A stretch of DNA of 64,000 nt from the NCBI RefSeq assembly GCF_002797535.1, contig NZ_PGFD01000001.1, positions 1,922,001-1,986,000 on the forward strand, given 5' to 3'. The notes below the pieces were generated by a model. It was not told where the DNA came from, did no database searches, and was given only the letters and a program-made list of their open reading frames with translations. The translations under genes and the position numbers were made by a program. This document shows, in pieces, positions 45,877 to 53,321 of this stretch (position 1 is the stretch's first letter; each line of letters opens with the position of its first letter). Origin of the DNA: Chryseobacterium geocarposphaerae. Lineage in GTDB: Bacteria; Bacteroidota; Bacteroidia; Flavobacteriales; Weeksellaceae.

Positions 45877-47733
45877 ATGAAGATTCATTTTTCAATTGTA
45901 CTTATTTTCCTGTTTGTTTTTGGAAATTCACAATCGCCACAACCTGATACTTTTGTAAAAGATAATTTTACCAAAAAGGAATTCTATATTCCCATGCGTG
46001 ACGGAACAAAACTCTTTACTGCGGTCTATATCCCAAAAGATATTTCCAGTAAAAACAAATATCCGTTTCTGATGCAGAGAACGTGCTACAGCATTGCTCC
46101 TTACGGTGAAAACGAATACAGAACCAAACTTGGCCCGAATCCTTATATCATGAAAGACAAATATATTTTCGTCCTTCAGGATGTTCGTGGAAGATATATG
46201 AGCGAGGGAACGTTCACCAATATGACACCACAGGTTGAAAGAAAAACAAAAAAAGACATTGACGAAAGTACAGACACTTATGACACGATAGAATGGCTTT
46301 TAAAGAACATTAAAGACAACAACGGAAAAGTGGGTCAATACGGAACTTCTTATCCTGGATTTTACACCGCCGTCGGAATTTTAGCACAGCATCCTGCTTT
46401 GGTAGCTTCTTCTCCTCAAGCGCCTATTTCGGATTTCTGGAACGACGATTTTCTTCACAACGGAAGATTTATGTTAGCTTATTTCAGAACATTCCCTGTT
46501 TTCGGGGTTCAGAAAACAAAACCTGAAAATAAGGCTTGGTATAACGATTCTATGATTAAAATAACTTCTGAAGATGGTCTGAAATTTTACAGAGATATGG
46601 GAACCTTGAAGGACGGTTATGAAAAATATTATAAGAACAATTTCTTTATGACGGAAGTTATGAATCACACCAATTACGATGAATTCTGGCAAAAAAGGAG
46701 CCTTTTACCTCATCTTAAAAATGTAAATCATGCCGTGATGACTGTTGGAGGATGGTTTGATGCAGAAGATCTTTCAGGACCTTTAAATATTTATAAAACG
46801 ATAGAAAAAACAAGTCCTAAAGCCAAAAATATGATTGTAATGGGACCTTTCTCCCATGGAGCCTGGGCGTATGAACAGGGAAAGCATTTTCATAACCAGA
46901 TTTATTTTGGAGACAGCATTGCCACCTATTATCAGAAAAATATTGAAACGAAATTTTTCAATCATTATTTAAAAGGAAATACAAAACAGGATGCTGGTTT
47001 ACCGGAAGCTTTAATGTATGACACCGGAGCAAAACAATGGAGAGAATTTGCAACCTATCCTCCAAAAGAAGCGAAAAAAATTAACTTCTATCTATCTGAC
47101 GGAACATTGAAAAATACGGCAGGACAAGGTTCATCGGAATACTACAGTGATCCGAACAATCCGGTTTTAAGTTCTGATAATTTAAAAGATTTTAATGGAT
47201 TTACTCCAAGAAATTATATGTCGGAAGACCAAAGGTTTGCAGAAGGAAGACCCGATGTTTTGACATTCACAACAGATGCTTTAACGGAAGATATCACTTT
47301 CGCCGGTGAAATTATGGCTAAATTAAATATTGCTTCCACTTCCACTGATGCAGATTTCGCAGTAAAATTAATTGATATTTATCCTGAAGATTTCAAACCT
47401 ACTGAGAAAAAAGACGGTGTGGTCTACGGAAATTATCATCAGATGGTAAGAAGTGAGATCATGCCTGCCAGATTCAGAAATTCGAGAGAAAAAGCTGAAG
47501 CTTTGGTTCCGAATCAAAAAACAGCAGTGAATTTCAGATTACAGGATGTTGTTCATACCTTTAAAAAAGGGCATAAAATCCAGATACAAATTTCTTCTAC
47601 ATGGTTCCCGTTATTTGCGATCAATCCACAAAAATTCTTAGACAATCCGAATTTTGCCACGAAAGAAGATTATACGAAAGCATTTATCAAGGTTTTTGAT
47701 GATAGCGCGATTGAAGTTGAGGTTTTAAAATAA
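45877..47733 (+). CDS. CocE/NonD-family serine hydrolase (X-Pro dipeptidyl-peptidase / alpha-amino acid ester hydrolase-like)
   Basis: This secreted alpha/beta hydrolase belongs to the S15/CocE family. The signal peptide covers 1-18. The start of the catalytic domain reads FYIPMRDGTKLFTAVYIP, followed by VLQDVRGRYMSEGTF (oxyanion Tyr region) and the nucleophile elbow GTSYPG with Ser158. GPFSHGAW presumably carries the catalytic His, and VGGWFDAED the Asp. The C-terminal jelly-roll domain contains LTFTTDALTEDITFAGEIMAKLNI and GHKIQIQISSTWFPLFAINP. At 618 aa it matches amino acid ester hydrolases. The substrate is uncertain: peptides with proline, amino acid esters or beta-lactam-like acyl compounds. 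Confidence 0.9.
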   Translation: MKIHFSIVLIFLFVFGNSQSPQPDTFVKDNFTKKEFYIPMRDGTKLFTAVYIPKDISSKNKYPFLMQRTCYSIAPYGENEYRTKLGPNPYIMKDKYIFVLQDVRGRYMSEGTFTNMTPQVERKTKKDIDESTDTYDTIEWLLKNIKDNNGKVGQYGTSYPGFYTAVGILAQHPALVASSPQAPISDFWNDDFLHNGRFMLAYFRTFPVFGVQKTKPENKAWYNDSMIKITSEDGLKFYRDMGTLKDGYEKYYKNNFFMTEVMNHTNYDEFWQKRSLLPHLKNVNHAVMTVGGWFDAEDLSGPLNIYKTIEKTSPKAKNMIVMGPFSHGAWAYEQGKHFHNQIYFGDSIATYYQKNIETKFFNHYLKGNTKQDAGLPEALMYDTGAKQWREFATYPPKEAKKINFYLSDGTLKNTAGQGSSEYYSDPNNPVLSSDNLKDFNGFTPRNYMSEDQRFAEGRPDVLTFTTDALTEDITFAGEIMAKLNIASTSTDADFAVKLIDIYPEDFKPTEKKDGVVYGNYHQMVRSEIMPARFRNSREKAEALVPNQKTAVNFRLQDVVHTFKKGHKIQIQISSTWFPLFAINPQKFLDNPNFATKEDYTKAFIKVFDDSAIEVEVLK

Positions 47734-47737
47734 ATTT

Positions 47738-47768
47738 AAAAAGCTGTTCGGTTTAAACAGCTTTTTTT
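47738..47768 (+). terminator. Terminator after the CocE-like gene
   Basis: AAAAAGCTGTT (47738-47748) pairs with AACAGCTTTTT (47756-47766), continuing into T. Confidence 0.85.
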
Positions 47769-47769
47769 G

Positions 47770-47845
47770 TCTCTCGCTGGTTTTGCAAATTAGGCAGATG
47801 ATTGTGTTTAAAAAAATCTGCGGCATCTGCAAAATCTGCGAGAGA
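47770..47845. repeat. Intergenic inverted repeat bounded by TCTCTCGC / GCGAGAGA
   Basis: TCTCTCGC (47770-47777) and GCGAGAGA (47838-47845) bound a 76-bp element with repeated CTGC/ATCTGC motifs inside. It has no coding character. Confidence 0.6.
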
Positions 47846-47864
47846 TAATATACTTTATTTTATT

Positions 47865-47949
47865 TGTCATGTCTTAAGGAGGAATCTAAACAAAGTATTT
47901 TTAATCTCCAATCTCTAATAAAATGAGCCTAGATTACTACGGAATGACA
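47865..47949. repeat. Dispersed palindromic intergenic repeat, copy 3
   Basis: Begins TGTCATG (47865) and ends CGGAATGACA (47949), with GGAATCTAA and AGATTACTACGG inside. It is a degenerate member of the TGTCATT family. Confidence 0.7.
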
Positions 47950-47979
47950 AACTTCATGGATAAAGACTGAGTAAAAAAA

Positions 47980-48591
47980 TTATTCCTCAATTGTTCTAAA
48001 GGTAAGATTTACTCTTGGAGTTTTTATTTTTGTTGTTGGCGGAAGCCTGTGAAGCCAATGGTCCTGCGTTGTTCCTTTCATTACCAATAAGCTGCCGTTT
48101 TCCAGAAAAATTTCTACTTTTTCTTTTGTGGTTTTATGTTTAAACAGAAACTTTCTTTCTGCACCAAAAGTCAGGGAAGCAATTGCACCATGTTTTTTCA
48201 AGTCTTTTTCTGCATCGCTGTGATAAGCCATCCCTTCACTTCCGTCATGATATAAATTCAGCAAACAGGAGTTGTAGGTTTCGCCGGAAATTTCTTCACA
48301 TTTTTGCTTTAATGCCAACAATTCGGGAGTCCAAAACTTGGCATATTTTGTTCGCTTTGAATAAGTATATTCAAATGGTCTTTCTCCAAACCATGCCACT
48401 TTTCTTTTGGTTAAAATCAACTTGCCAAAAATGATGGCTTCATCATTTTCCCAGGGAATCTGCTTGAATAGATAGCCATAATAAAAATCCGACTTCTCTT
48501 TGGAGAATATTTTTCCGTAATAGTGAACAGTTCCGTCGTTGGGAAGAATATTTGAAGGGTAATCTGATATGTCTTCGAATAGATTCAGCAT
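47980..48591 (-). CDS. alkB: AlkB-like 2-oxoglutarate-dependent DNA/RNA repair dioxygenase
   Basis: The enzyme oxidatively demethylates alkylated bases (1-methyladenine, 3-methylcytosine). Fe(II) ligands are His124-x-Asp126 (MAYHSDAEKD) and His181 (HWLHRLP). 2-Oxoglutarate arginines lie in PRVNLTFR (Arg193, Arg199), and LNLYHDGSEG precedes the HxD. At 203 aa it matches the ABH2-like bacterial group. It lies downstream of an AraC-MGMT repair gene on the same strand, separated by a repeat-filled 302-bp gap. Confidence 0.94.
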   Translation of the reverse strand: MLNLFEDISDYPSNILPNDGTVHYYGKIFSKEKSDFYYGYLFKQIPWENDEAIIFGKLILTKRKVAWFGERPFEYTYSKRTKYAKFWTPELLALKQKCEEISGETYNSCLLNLYHDGSEGMAYHSDAEKDLKKHGAIASLTFGAERKFLFKHKTTKEKVEIFLENGSLLVMKGTTQDHWLHRLPPTTKIKTPRVNLTFRTIEE

Positions 48592-48641
48592 GGGAATTTG
48601 TAGTTTAATATTTTTATTAAAAATTTAATTTATAGCATTTT

Positions 48642-48722
48642 TGTCACTCCGTAGGAATCTAAGCAAAGCATTTTTCAAATTTTAATCTCTAATAAATAAA
48701 CCAAGATTCCTACGGAATGACA
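48642..48722. repeat. Dispersed palindromic intergenic repeat, copy 4 (best-preserved)
   Basis: TGTCACTCCGTAGGAATCT at the left is nearly the exact reverse complement of AGATTCCTACGGAATGACA at the right, with one mismatch in 19. The core is A/T-rich. It shows the full stem of the family. Confidence 0.85.
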
Positions 48723-48756
48723 AAATGGTGTTGATTTTTTATACTAAATAATAAGT

Positions 48757-48810
48757 TTGGCTAAAGCCAATTGATTCAATCTCTTATTTATTTAAACGGG
48801 CTAAAGCCCG
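48757..48810. repeat. Twin TAAA-loop hairpins (GGCTAAAGCC type)
   Basis: TTGGC-TAAA-GCCAA (48757-48770) and CGGGC-TAAA-GCCCG (48797-48810) are two hairpins with identical loops, 40 bp apart, then GCCCCTATTTATGG. This pattern is recalled as a common intergenic repeat in flavobacteria; that recall is unverified here. Confidence 0.65.
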
Positions 48811-48893
48811 CCCCTATTTATGGAATAATTTGATTTATGAAATTTTAAACAAAGTATTCGTGTTTATTCGTGAAAAAATTCGTGTAATTTGGT

Positions 48894-49742
48894 TTAAGAA
48901 TCAGAGTAAATTCGAGAACTCTCCCACCCCACAATCAACTGTTTTCTCTCACTACCCCATCGGTAACGGCCAAGATTTCCGGAAGACTGAATTACCCGAT
49001 GACAGGGAATTAAAAAAGCTACAGGATTACTTCCAACTGCAGTTCCGACCGCTCTTGAAGCATTAGAATGGCCTATTTTTTCAGCTAAATTTCCATATGT
49101 TGATAATTTTCCCATCGGAATGGTGAGAAGGCTTTCCCAGACCTTTAACTGAAAATCTGTTCCTTTTAAATGTAATTTAATGGTATTAAGCTTCGTCCAG
49201 TCTTTATTGAAAATGGACAAAGCATTTTTCTGAAATTCGTCCTGTCTTTCAAAAAAAGAAGCATTGGGAAATTTAGCCTGTAAATCCCCCAATGCTTTAT
49301 TGGTATCGGTTTCAAAAGCCATAGAACAGATTCCTTTCTCTGTGGAAGCTGCAATTACATTTCCAAAAGGAGTTTCTGAAAAACTGTAATTAATATGAAG
49401 ACTTTTTCCTCCGTTTTTATATTCTGCCGGAGACATTCCCTCAATTTTCACAAACAGATCATGCAATCTGCTTGTACTCGAAAAACCTGTCTCGTAAGCC
49501 GTATCAAACAAACTCGCTTTTTCTTCCTTCAACAAATTTTTAGCATGCTCAAGACTGATGAACTGCAAAAATTTCTTCGGGCTTGTTCCCGCCCAGTCAG
49601 AAAACATCTTCTGAAAATGAGCCGGACTTAGATGAATTCTCTCTGCCACTTCATCCAAACTTGGCTGAAGCTTAAAGTTGCTCCGGATATACTCTATCGC
49701 TTTCGCAATTCTTTCGTAATCTATCTGATTTTGTGTGGACAT
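48894..49742 (-). CDS. Ada-like regulator: AraC domain fused to methylated-DNA-protein-cysteine methyltransferase
   Basis: The product links damage repair to gene control. Residues 1-105 are an AraC helix-turn-helix domain (PSLDEVAERIHLSPAHFQKMFSDW). Residues 115-280 are an O6-alkylguanine-DNA alkyltransferase with LSTYGNLAEKIGHSNASRAVGTAVGSNP and the acceptor Cys247 in PCHRV. The N-terminal zinc/Cys4 phosphotriester-sensing domain of E. coli Ada is missing, as in other 282-aa flavobacterial forms. The neighbouring alkB is a natural target or partner. Confidence 0.94.
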   Translation of the reverse strand: MSTQNQIDYERIAKAIEYIRSNFKLQPSLDEVAERIHLSPAHFQKMFSDWAGTSPKKFLQFISLEHAKNLLKEEKASLFDTAYETGFSSTSRLHDLFVKIEGMSPAEYKNGGKSLHINYSFSETPFGNVIAASTEKGICSMAFETDTNKALGDLQAKFPNASFFERQDEFQKNALSIFNKDWTKLNTIKLHLKGTDFQLKVWESLLTIPMGKLSTYGNLAEKIGHSNASRAVGTAVGSNPVAFLIPCHRVIQSSGNLGRYRWGSERKQLIVGWESSRIYSDS

Positions 49743-49808
49743 AACATTGAATTTACCTCACAAATTTCCGAAGAATACACGGCAGAAAAAATCCGATTCT
49801 TGCGGAAT

Positions 49809-50666
49809 TTAGTTGTTGTTATAAAGATGATAGTAAGCAAGCATTTTGTAATATAACTTCGCTGCAAGGAACGCGCTTGGCTTTGCCATCGGAGAATCCA
49901 TTAATTCTACAATATCAAACGCTACAACGTTACATTTTTCGAATACTTTTCTTAATAACTCCAATGTCGGATACCATTGTAACCCACCCGGTTCAGGAGT
50001 TCCTGTTGACGGGCAAAGTGAAGGATCAAAAGCATCAAGGTCGATGGTGATATACACGTTTCCTGAAACTTTTTCCAATACATCATTCACCCAATTTTCG
50101 TTGTTGGCTATTTCGTGAGCAAAAAATACTCTTCCTTCCGGTAAATACTGAGCTTCTTCGATATCCATTGAACGGATTCCCACCTGAACCAGATTATGTT
50201 TCTGATTCGCCTCAAAAACCGCACAGGCGTGATTGGAAGTAGAACCATGGAATTCCGGACGAAGATCCGTGTGCGCATCCAATTGAAGAACTGTTAAGTT
50301 TTCAAATTTTTCCCCAACCGCACGGATCGAACCGATGGAAACGGAGTGCTCTCCCCCGAAAAGTGTGAATAATTTACCATCATTATTCAAAAGTTCTTTT
50401 GTTTTCTGGTAAACGGCTTCTGTCATGGCTTCAGGAGTAGAATTTTCAGCAACTTCTCCAGCCAGGTAAACTCCATCCAGATAAGGTTCTGTCTGAGTTT
50501 CGATGTCGTAAAGCTCCATGTTTTCAGAAGCGTTTAAGAACAATTCCGGACCTTTATCCGCTCCTTTTCCCCAAGTTGAGGTTCCGTCGTAAGGAACCGT
50601 TACCAACATTACTTTTGAGTTCTCTAATGATGCATTTTCTTCAGGAATTCCTGCGTATGTTTTCAT
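49809..50666 (-). CDS. speB: Agmatinase (ureohydrolase family)
   Basis: This manganese enzyme cleaves agmatine to putrescine and urea. Ureohydrolase metal motifs are present: GGEHSVSIGS, LQLDAHTDLRPEFHG and YITIDLDAFDPSLCPSTGTPEPGG. The length of 285 aa is standard. The gene for the biosynthetic arginine decarboxylase lies about 1.1 kb away on the same strand, giving the arginine-agmatine-putrescine route. A HAD phosphatase gene on the opposite strand interrupts the pair. An arginase-type activity cannot be excluded from sequence alone. Confidence 0.93.
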   Translation of the reverse strand: MKTYAGIPEENASLENSKVMLVTVPYDGTSTWGKGADKGPELFLNASENMELYDIETQTEPYLDGVYLAGEVAENSTPEAMTEAVYQKTKELLNNDGKLFTLFGGEHSVSIGSIRAVGEKFENLTVLQLDAHTDLRPEFHGSTSNHACAVFEANQKHNLVQVGIRSMDIEEAQYLPEGRVFFAHEIANNENWVNDVLEKVSGNVYITIDLDAFDPSLCPSTGTPEPGGLQWYPTLELLRKVFEKCNVVAFDIVELMDSPMAKPSAFLAAKLYYKMLAYYHLYNNN

Positions 50667-50708
50667 GTTTTATTTAAAGATTAAATGATTTAAAATTAAA
50701 AGATTTCA

Positions 50709-50716
50709 CAAAGATA
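50709..50716 (-). promoter_or_regulatory. Candidate minus-7 element of speB
   Basis: TATCTTTG on the minus strand fits TAnnTTTG, 42 bp before the speB start. Confidence 0.5.
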
Positions 50717-50770
50717 CAAAATAGTACTCGAGTTATAAATCATGAGTTCTGAGTTATAACTTTTTAATTT

Positions 50771-50940
50771 TGTTGGTTTTCCGCAAAGGCGCAAATTGTT
50801 TAAAAATCTCAGTATAAAAGGCGCAAGGATTTTATCTACGATAAAATTTAAACGTAAATAATCTCCTGAAAGTCTTTGATTTTCTTGCGCCTTAAAAACA
50901 ACATAATTCATATACCTTGCGTCTTTGCGAAAAACCAACA
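50771..50940. repeat. 170-bp imperfect inverted-repeat element (TGTTGGTTTTYCGCAAAG...)
   Basis: The left end 50771-50794 matches the reverse complement of the right end 50917-50940 at 22 of 24 positions (GTTGGTTTT, CGCAAAG, CGCAA). An inner pair GGCGCAAG (50819-50826) and CTTGCGCC (50884-50891) makes a second stem. It resembles a small non-autonomous palindromic element. Confidence 0.7.
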
Positions 50941-50999
50941 ATCTCTACAACAAAACTTTAATTAATTTTAAAATCTTTTAATCTTTAAATTTTAAAAGT

Positions 51000-51007
51000 T
51001 ATTTTTG
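51000..51007 (+). promoter_or_regulatory. Candidate minus-7 element of the HAD gene
   Basis: TATTTTTG fits TAnnTTTG, 15 bp before the start codon. Confidence 0.5.
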
Positions 51008-51022
51008 TAAAAAATTCAAAAT

Positions 51023-51682
51023 ATGCCTTTAAAAGCTGTTCTTTTCGATATGGATGGAGTGATTGTAGACACAGAGCCATTGCACAGGAAAGCTTATTTT
51101 AAAACCTTTGACGAGTTGGAAATTACGGTTTCCGAAGAATTATATACCTCTTTTACAGGAGCTTCAACAAAAAGAGTTTGCGAAACATTGATTAATGAAT
51201 TTAATCTAAATCAAACTCACGAAGAAATTGCCAAAAGCAAAAGAGATTATTTCAAGGATTATTTTTACAATGATGAAGAATTTGATTTGATTCCCGGTGT
51301 AAAAGATCTTATTCAGCATTATTTTGAAAACGGAATCAAACTAATTCTAGCTTCTTCAGCCACCATGACCACCATCAATATGGTTTTTGAAAAATTTGAC
51401 CTTGAAAAATATTTCAGCGGAAAAATAAGCGGTGCCGATTTAAAAGAATCAAAACCCCATCCGGAAGTATTTTTGTTAGCGGCAGAAATGTCGGGTGAGC
51501 CTGTTGAAAACTGTATGGTCATTGAAGATTCCACCAACGGAATTTTAGCAGCACACCGGGCAAAAATTTTCTGTGCGGCATACAGAAGCCCACATTCTAA
51601 AAATCAGGATTATACTTTGGCAGACACCGTAGTTTCAGATTATGAAGATCTTCAATTAGATAAAATTTCAAAGTATTTTTAA
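51023..51682 (+). CDS. HAD-superfamily hydrolase (beta-phosphoglucomutase-like)
   Basis: This is a phosphatase or phosphomutase of HAD subfamily IA. Motif I is FDMDGVIVDTEPLH with nucleophile Asp9 and acid/base Asp11. The helical cap covers about 15-90. Motif II is LASSA, motif III the lysine in LKESKPHPEVFL, and motif IV VIEDSTNGILAAHRA. At 219 aa it is typical. The DxDGVIxDTE pattern with cap resembles beta-phosphoglucomutase and sugar-phosphate phosphatases. The substrate cannot be assigned. Confidence 0.93.
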   Translation: MPLKAVLFDMDGVIVDTEPLHRKAYFKTFDELEITVSEELYTSFTGASTKRVCETLINEFNLNQTHEEIAKSKRDYFKDYFYNDEEFDLIPGVKDLIQHYFENGIKLILASSATMTTINMVFEKFDLEKYFSGKISGADLKESKPHPEVFLLAAEMSGEPVENCMVIEDSTNGILAAHRAKIFCAAYRSPHSKNQDYTLADTVVSDYEDLQLDKISKYF

Positions 51683-51688
51683 ATAGAA

Positions 51689-51720
51689 AAAGCTCTCAAA
51701 ATTTGAGAGCTTTGTTTTTT
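51689..51720 (+). terminator. Terminator after the HAD gene
   Basis: AAAGCTCTCA and TGAGAGCTTT form a stem with an AAATTT loop (51689-51713), followed by GTTTTTT. Confidence 0.85.
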
Positions 51721-51728
51721 ATTGAGTC

Positions 51729-51801
51729 TGTCATTCTTAATAAAATAAAATAAAATGAATGAAGATTCTATTTTTAGATTTCTCCTATCGTCGAAATGAC
51801 A
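51729..51801. repeat. Dispersed palindromic intergenic repeat, copy 5
   Basis: Bounded by TGTCATT (51729-51735) and AATGACA (51795-51801), with AGATTCT and AGATTTCT inside. It lies between convergent HAD and arginine decarboxylase genes. Confidence 0.75.
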
Positions 51802-51815
51802 GTGATATGTTTAGG

Positions 51816-53210
51816 TTATTTATAGCCAAGAATTTTCAATACATCTTCTGGTTCCTGCTTTTCACGGAAAATTTCATATTGTAATTCGCCATTTTCATCT
51901 TTCTGAATCAAAATGTGTCTTGGCTGTGGCATCAGACAGTGATGAATTCCCCCAAATCCACTGATGGTTTCCTGGTATGCTCCTGTATGGAAAAATCCGA
52001 TATATAAAGGCTTTGTATCACTGAAAACAGGTAAATAAATGGCATTTGTGTGCTGTTCAGAGTTATAATAATCATCCGAATCACAAGTTAATCCTCCTAA
52101 AAAAACTCTTTCATAAGTATCTTCCCATCTGTTCAGTGGAAGCATAATGAAGTGTCTTGAAATCGCCCAGGTATCAGGAAGAGTGGTCATGAAAGATGAA
52201 TCAATCATATTCCATTTTTCTCTGTCATTCTGACGTTTTTGGGAAATAATTTTATAAATATTCGCACCACTTTCTCCAACCGTAAAGCTTCCAAACTCAG
52301 TATAAATATTTGGTTCCTCAACTCCTTCTTCTTCGCAGAATTTCTTGATCTGAGAAACAATTTCCTCCACCATATACTGGTAATCGTAATCGAAATTCAA
52401 AGAAGTTTTGATCGGGAAACCGCCACCAATATTTAATGAATCAACTTCCGGAGCAATTTTTTTCAAACGTGCATAAACACGAAGGCATTTATACAATTCA
52501 TTCCAGTAATAGGCCGTGTCTTTGATTCCCGTATTAATGAAGAAGTGAAGCATTTTCAGCCTTGCATTCGGATGTTCAGCAATTTTCTGGCTGTAATAAG
52601 GAATAATATCTTTATATCCGATTCCTAATCTTGAGGTATAAAATTCGAATTTCGGCTCTTCTTCAGAAGCAATTCTGATCCCGATATCGAATGTTGTATC
52701 GATGCTTTCTGTAAGTTTATCCAACTCCCGGTAATTATCCAGGATTGGAGTAATATTTTCAAAACCATTGTTAATCATATCCGAAATTTTCGCCAGATAA
52801 TCATCAGTTTTAAAACCGTTACAGATAACTTCAATATTTTTATCTACTTTTCCGTTTTCGTAAAGAGATTTTACGATATCCATGTCATAAGCAGAAGAAG
52901 TTTCTATAGAAATGTCATTTTTCAGCGCTTCTTCCAGTACAAATTTGAAATGACTTGATTTTGTACAGTAGCAATAGGTATAATTCTTCTTATATTCGGT
53001 TTTCTCAAAGGCTTCCTTAAACCAGCTCTTAGCTTTCTGGATATTTTGAGAAATTCTCGGCAGGTAGCTAATCTTTAGCGGAGTGCCAAATTTTTCAACA
53101 ACATCCATCAACGGAATGTCGTGAAACAACAAATTGTTCTCAGAAACATTGAACTCCTCAGTAGGGAAATACAACGTCTGATCAATAAGTTCCGAGTATT
53201 TTATTTTCAT
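51816..53210 (-). CDS. speA: Biosynthetic arginine decarboxylase, short fold-III PLP form
   Basis: This PLP-dependent decarboxylase has the alanine-racemase-like fold and would produce agmatine from arginine. The PLP lysine is likely Lys84 in YCYCTKSSHFKF. LNIGGGFPIKTS carries the glycine-rich phosphate-binding loop, and TEFGSFTVGES replaces the usual EPGR. The C-terminal region HTGAYQETISGFGGIHHCLMPQPRHILI contributes the dimer active site. At 464 aa it is shorter than the roughly 630-aa E. coli SpeA. The specificity call relies partly on the nearby agmatinase; another diamine-type decarboxylase is possible. Confidence 0.82.
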   Translation of the reverse strand: MKIKYSELIDQTLYFPTEEFNVSENNLLFHDIPLMDVVEKFGTPLKISYLPRISQNIQKAKSWFKEAFEKTEYKKNYTYCYCTKSSHFKFVLEEALKNDISIETSSAYDMDIVKSLYENGKVDKNIEVICNGFKTDDYLAKISDMINNGFENITPILDNYRELDKLTESIDTTFDIGIRIASEEEPKFEFYTSRLGIGYKDIIPYYSQKIAEHPNARLKMLHFFINTGIKDTAYYWNELYKCLRVYARLKKIAPEVDSLNIGGGFPIKTSLNFDYDYQYMVEEIVSQIKKFCEEEGVEEPNIYTEFGSFTVGESGANIYKIISQKRQNDREKWNMIDSSFMTTLPDTWAISRHFIMLPLNRWEDTYERVFLGGLTCDSDDYYNSEQHTNAIYLPVFSDTKPLYIGFFHTGAYQETISGFGGIHHCLMPQPRHILIQKDENGELQYEIFREKQEPEDVLKILGYK

Positions 53211-53321
53211 TTCTAAACAAGTGAATTAAGAAATGCAAAATTGCTAAAAAAGTTTGATTTTTTAACGTTAAATTTATTATAAATTTTCAGGCGTTTTGTA
53301 ATGAAAATTTCACTCTGATTA

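Larger units (their letters stand above)
48592..48893. other. Intergenic region made almost entirely of short repeats
   Basis: This 302-bp gap contains a TGTCACT...AATGACA element (48642-48722), two TAAA-loop hairpins (48757-48810) and a run of ATTCGTG motifs (48850-48890). I see no gene and no clear promoter in it. Confidence 0.7.
50667..51022. other. Intergenic region with 170-bp inverted-repeat element and two promoters
   Basis: This 356-bp gap holds the speB minus-7 candidate (50709-50716), a long inverted repeat (50771-50940) and the HAD-gene minus-7 candidate (51000-51007). An open frame inside the inverted repeat has no coding character. Confidence 0.7.

Noticed and set aside
50696..50941. 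81-residue open frame between speB and the HAD gene
   Set aside because: It coincides with the 170-bp inverted-repeat element and has no recognisable protein features.
45734..51801. CRISPR array
   Set aside because: The repeats are imperfect palindromes scattered over kilobases, with genes between them and no regular spacers; no cas genes occur in the window.
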